This document shows positions 6,515 to 7,052 of a stretch of 7,052 nucleotides of DNA, in pieces. Position 1 is the stretch's first letter; each line of letters starts with the position of its first letter. The translations under genes and the position numbers were made by a program. Source of the DNA: Microcaldota archaeon (GTDB lineage: Archaea; Micrarchaeota; Micrarchaeia; Norongarragalinales; UBA8480); the NCBI GenBank assembly GCA_023246885.1, contig JAHFHN010000039.1, positions 1-7,052 of the forward strand, given 5' to 3'. The notes beneath the pieces were generated by a model. It did not search any database. It had not been told where the DNA came from and saw only the letters and a list, made by a program, of their open reading frames with translations.

Positions 6515-6543
6515 CGGGCCAAATGCGCTTACTTTATTTTTTT
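6513..6543 (+). terminator. Possible T-rich terminator after argH
   Basis: After the argH stop there is a weak hairpin (AGCG at 6513-6516 with CGCT at 6526-6529), then a T-rich run with seven consecutive T at 6537-6543. Archaeal termination relies mainly on T-rich tracts in the non-template strand, so the run could suffice. It overlaps the 3' end of the opposing gene, whose terminal lysine codons account for the T-rich plus strand, so it may be coincidental. Confidence 0.3.
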
Positions 6544-6846
6544 CAAAATTTGTTCGACTTCTGCATCGCTAACGTATGTATCTGTAACTTGTTTAGCTTG
6601 TTCTGGTTCAAATATTTTTACAACTACGAATTTTCCACGCGTTTTCCCATGCCCAACTGTAAATTCTGTGACAATGCACCTACCTAGTGCTTTCCAGTTG
6701 CGTGTGCGTAAATCCATTGGTACGTTAATTTGGTATATTCTATGCTCTGGTTTTTCAAACGAATAGGTTTTTCCAATTTCAAGCAATTTTGGAATTTCGT
6801 TTTCATCTAACCGCAGGCAAGCTTGTAAAAGAAAAGGGTTTCCCAT
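6529..6846 (-). CDS. Small DUF2584-like protein of unknown function
   Basis: A 105-residue, probably cytosolic protein with no signal peptide or membrane segment. The pattern of an MGNPF start, then HRIYQINVPMDLRTRNWKALG (about 35-55), then alternating hydrophobic stretches (GRCIVTEFTVG and GKFVVVKIF), recalls the DUF2584 family known from Bacillota (MGMP start, then a YPLxxPIEVRR-like segment). This match is from memory and needs a profile search. The predicted fold is mainly beta, followed by a short lysine-rich C-terminal helix (about 94-105) absent from the shorter bacterial proteins as I recall them. Its ATG lies two bases after the stop of the ATPase subunit D gene, so it is almost surely co-transcribed and probably translationally coupled with it. 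No good ribosome site is visible. A role connected to the ATPase is possible from position only. Confidence 0.8.
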   Translation of the reverse strand: MGNPFLLQACLRLDENEIPKLLEIGKTYSFEKPEHRIYQINVPMDLRTRNWKALGRCIVTEFTVGHGKTRGKFVVVKIFEPEQAKQVTDTYVSDAEVEQILKKIK

Positions 6847-6848
6847 AT

Positions 6849-7052
6849 TTATCCGACCGCGGCTTTTTCTAATCTGCGTTTTGTTACTTTTAGTGCAAAA
6901 AATTGTTCGCTTTCTAACCGGCTTAAATGCGCTGCTATCATTTTTATTGTTGATTTTAAATTAGGTGTAACGTTATATTCGAGTGCGTTGACTCTTCGAT
7001 TTGTTTTTTCAATTTCAATTAATAATCTCTTTAGTGCGGTTTCAGTTTCAGC
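6849..7052 (-). CDS. atpD: A/V-type ATP synthase subunit D (C-terminal fragment, cut by window edge)
   Basis: The last 67 codons of a gene entering from the right edge end at a TAA (6849-6851). The segment EIEKTNRRVNALEYNVTPNL, followed by a helical stretch with RLESEQFFALKVTK, is the hallmark C-terminal coiled coil of archaeal and vacuolar-type ATPase subunit D (NtpD). That subunit is the central-stalk shaft that turns inside the A3B3 head and couples ATP synthesis or hydrolysis to ion movement across the membrane. The fragment begins just before the second long helix of the coiled coil; the N-terminal helix is outside the window. It is followed after two bases by the DUF2584-like gene. The symbol follows archaeal usage and does not mean the bacterial F1 beta subunit. 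Confidence 0.93.
   Translation of the reverse strand, partial: AETETALKRLLIEIEKTNRRVNALEYNVTPNLKSTIKMIAAHLSRLESEQFFALKVTKRRLEKAAVG

Overview
This 7 kb window looks archaeal and low in GC. It fits a small-genome (DPANN-like) archaeon best, but that placement is an inference. The evidence is the C-terminus of an archaeal/vacuolar-type ATPase subunit D, gaps of 0 to 65 bases between genes, TATA-like boxes at plausible distances upstream of genes, few convincing ribosome binding sites, and a HAD hydrolase of a type common in archaea. Coding density is very high. No intergenic gap exceeds about 65 bases, and no rRNA, tRNA, CRISPR array or insertion sequence is visible.

Layout from left to right: (1) 1-484, minus strand, the N-terminal 161 residues of an unrecognised cysteine-rich, probably zinc-binding protein that runs off the left edge. 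(2) 549-1271, plus strand, a HAD-superfamily hydrolase whose motif I has Arg where the second Asp normally sits. (3) 1284-3068, minus strand, a 594-residue protein I do not recognise, built around seven tandem 43-residue helical repeats, with an HELGH motif and an AT-hook-like patch before the repeats. (4) 3099-4043, minus strand, an HtpX-type M48 membrane metalloprotease lying 30 bases upstream of the repeat gene on the same strand. (5) A 65-base divergent promoter region containing an inverted repeat whose arms look like two back-to-back TATA boxes. (6) 4109-6514, plus strand, argG and argH joined without a single base between them. (7) 6529-6846, minus strand, a small protein resembling DUF2584, starting two bases after (8) the end of the V/A-type ATPase subunit D gene, which enters from the right edge.

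argG and argH together carry out the last two steps of arginine synthesis: citrulline and aspartate to argininosuccinate, then to arginine and fumarate. Both proteins look, from memory of these families, more like bacterial (Bacteroidota) or eukaryotic forms than methanogen forms, so the pair may have been acquired together. htpX and the repeat-protein gene look like one transcription unit. The repeat protein is the best candidate in the window for something undescribed.
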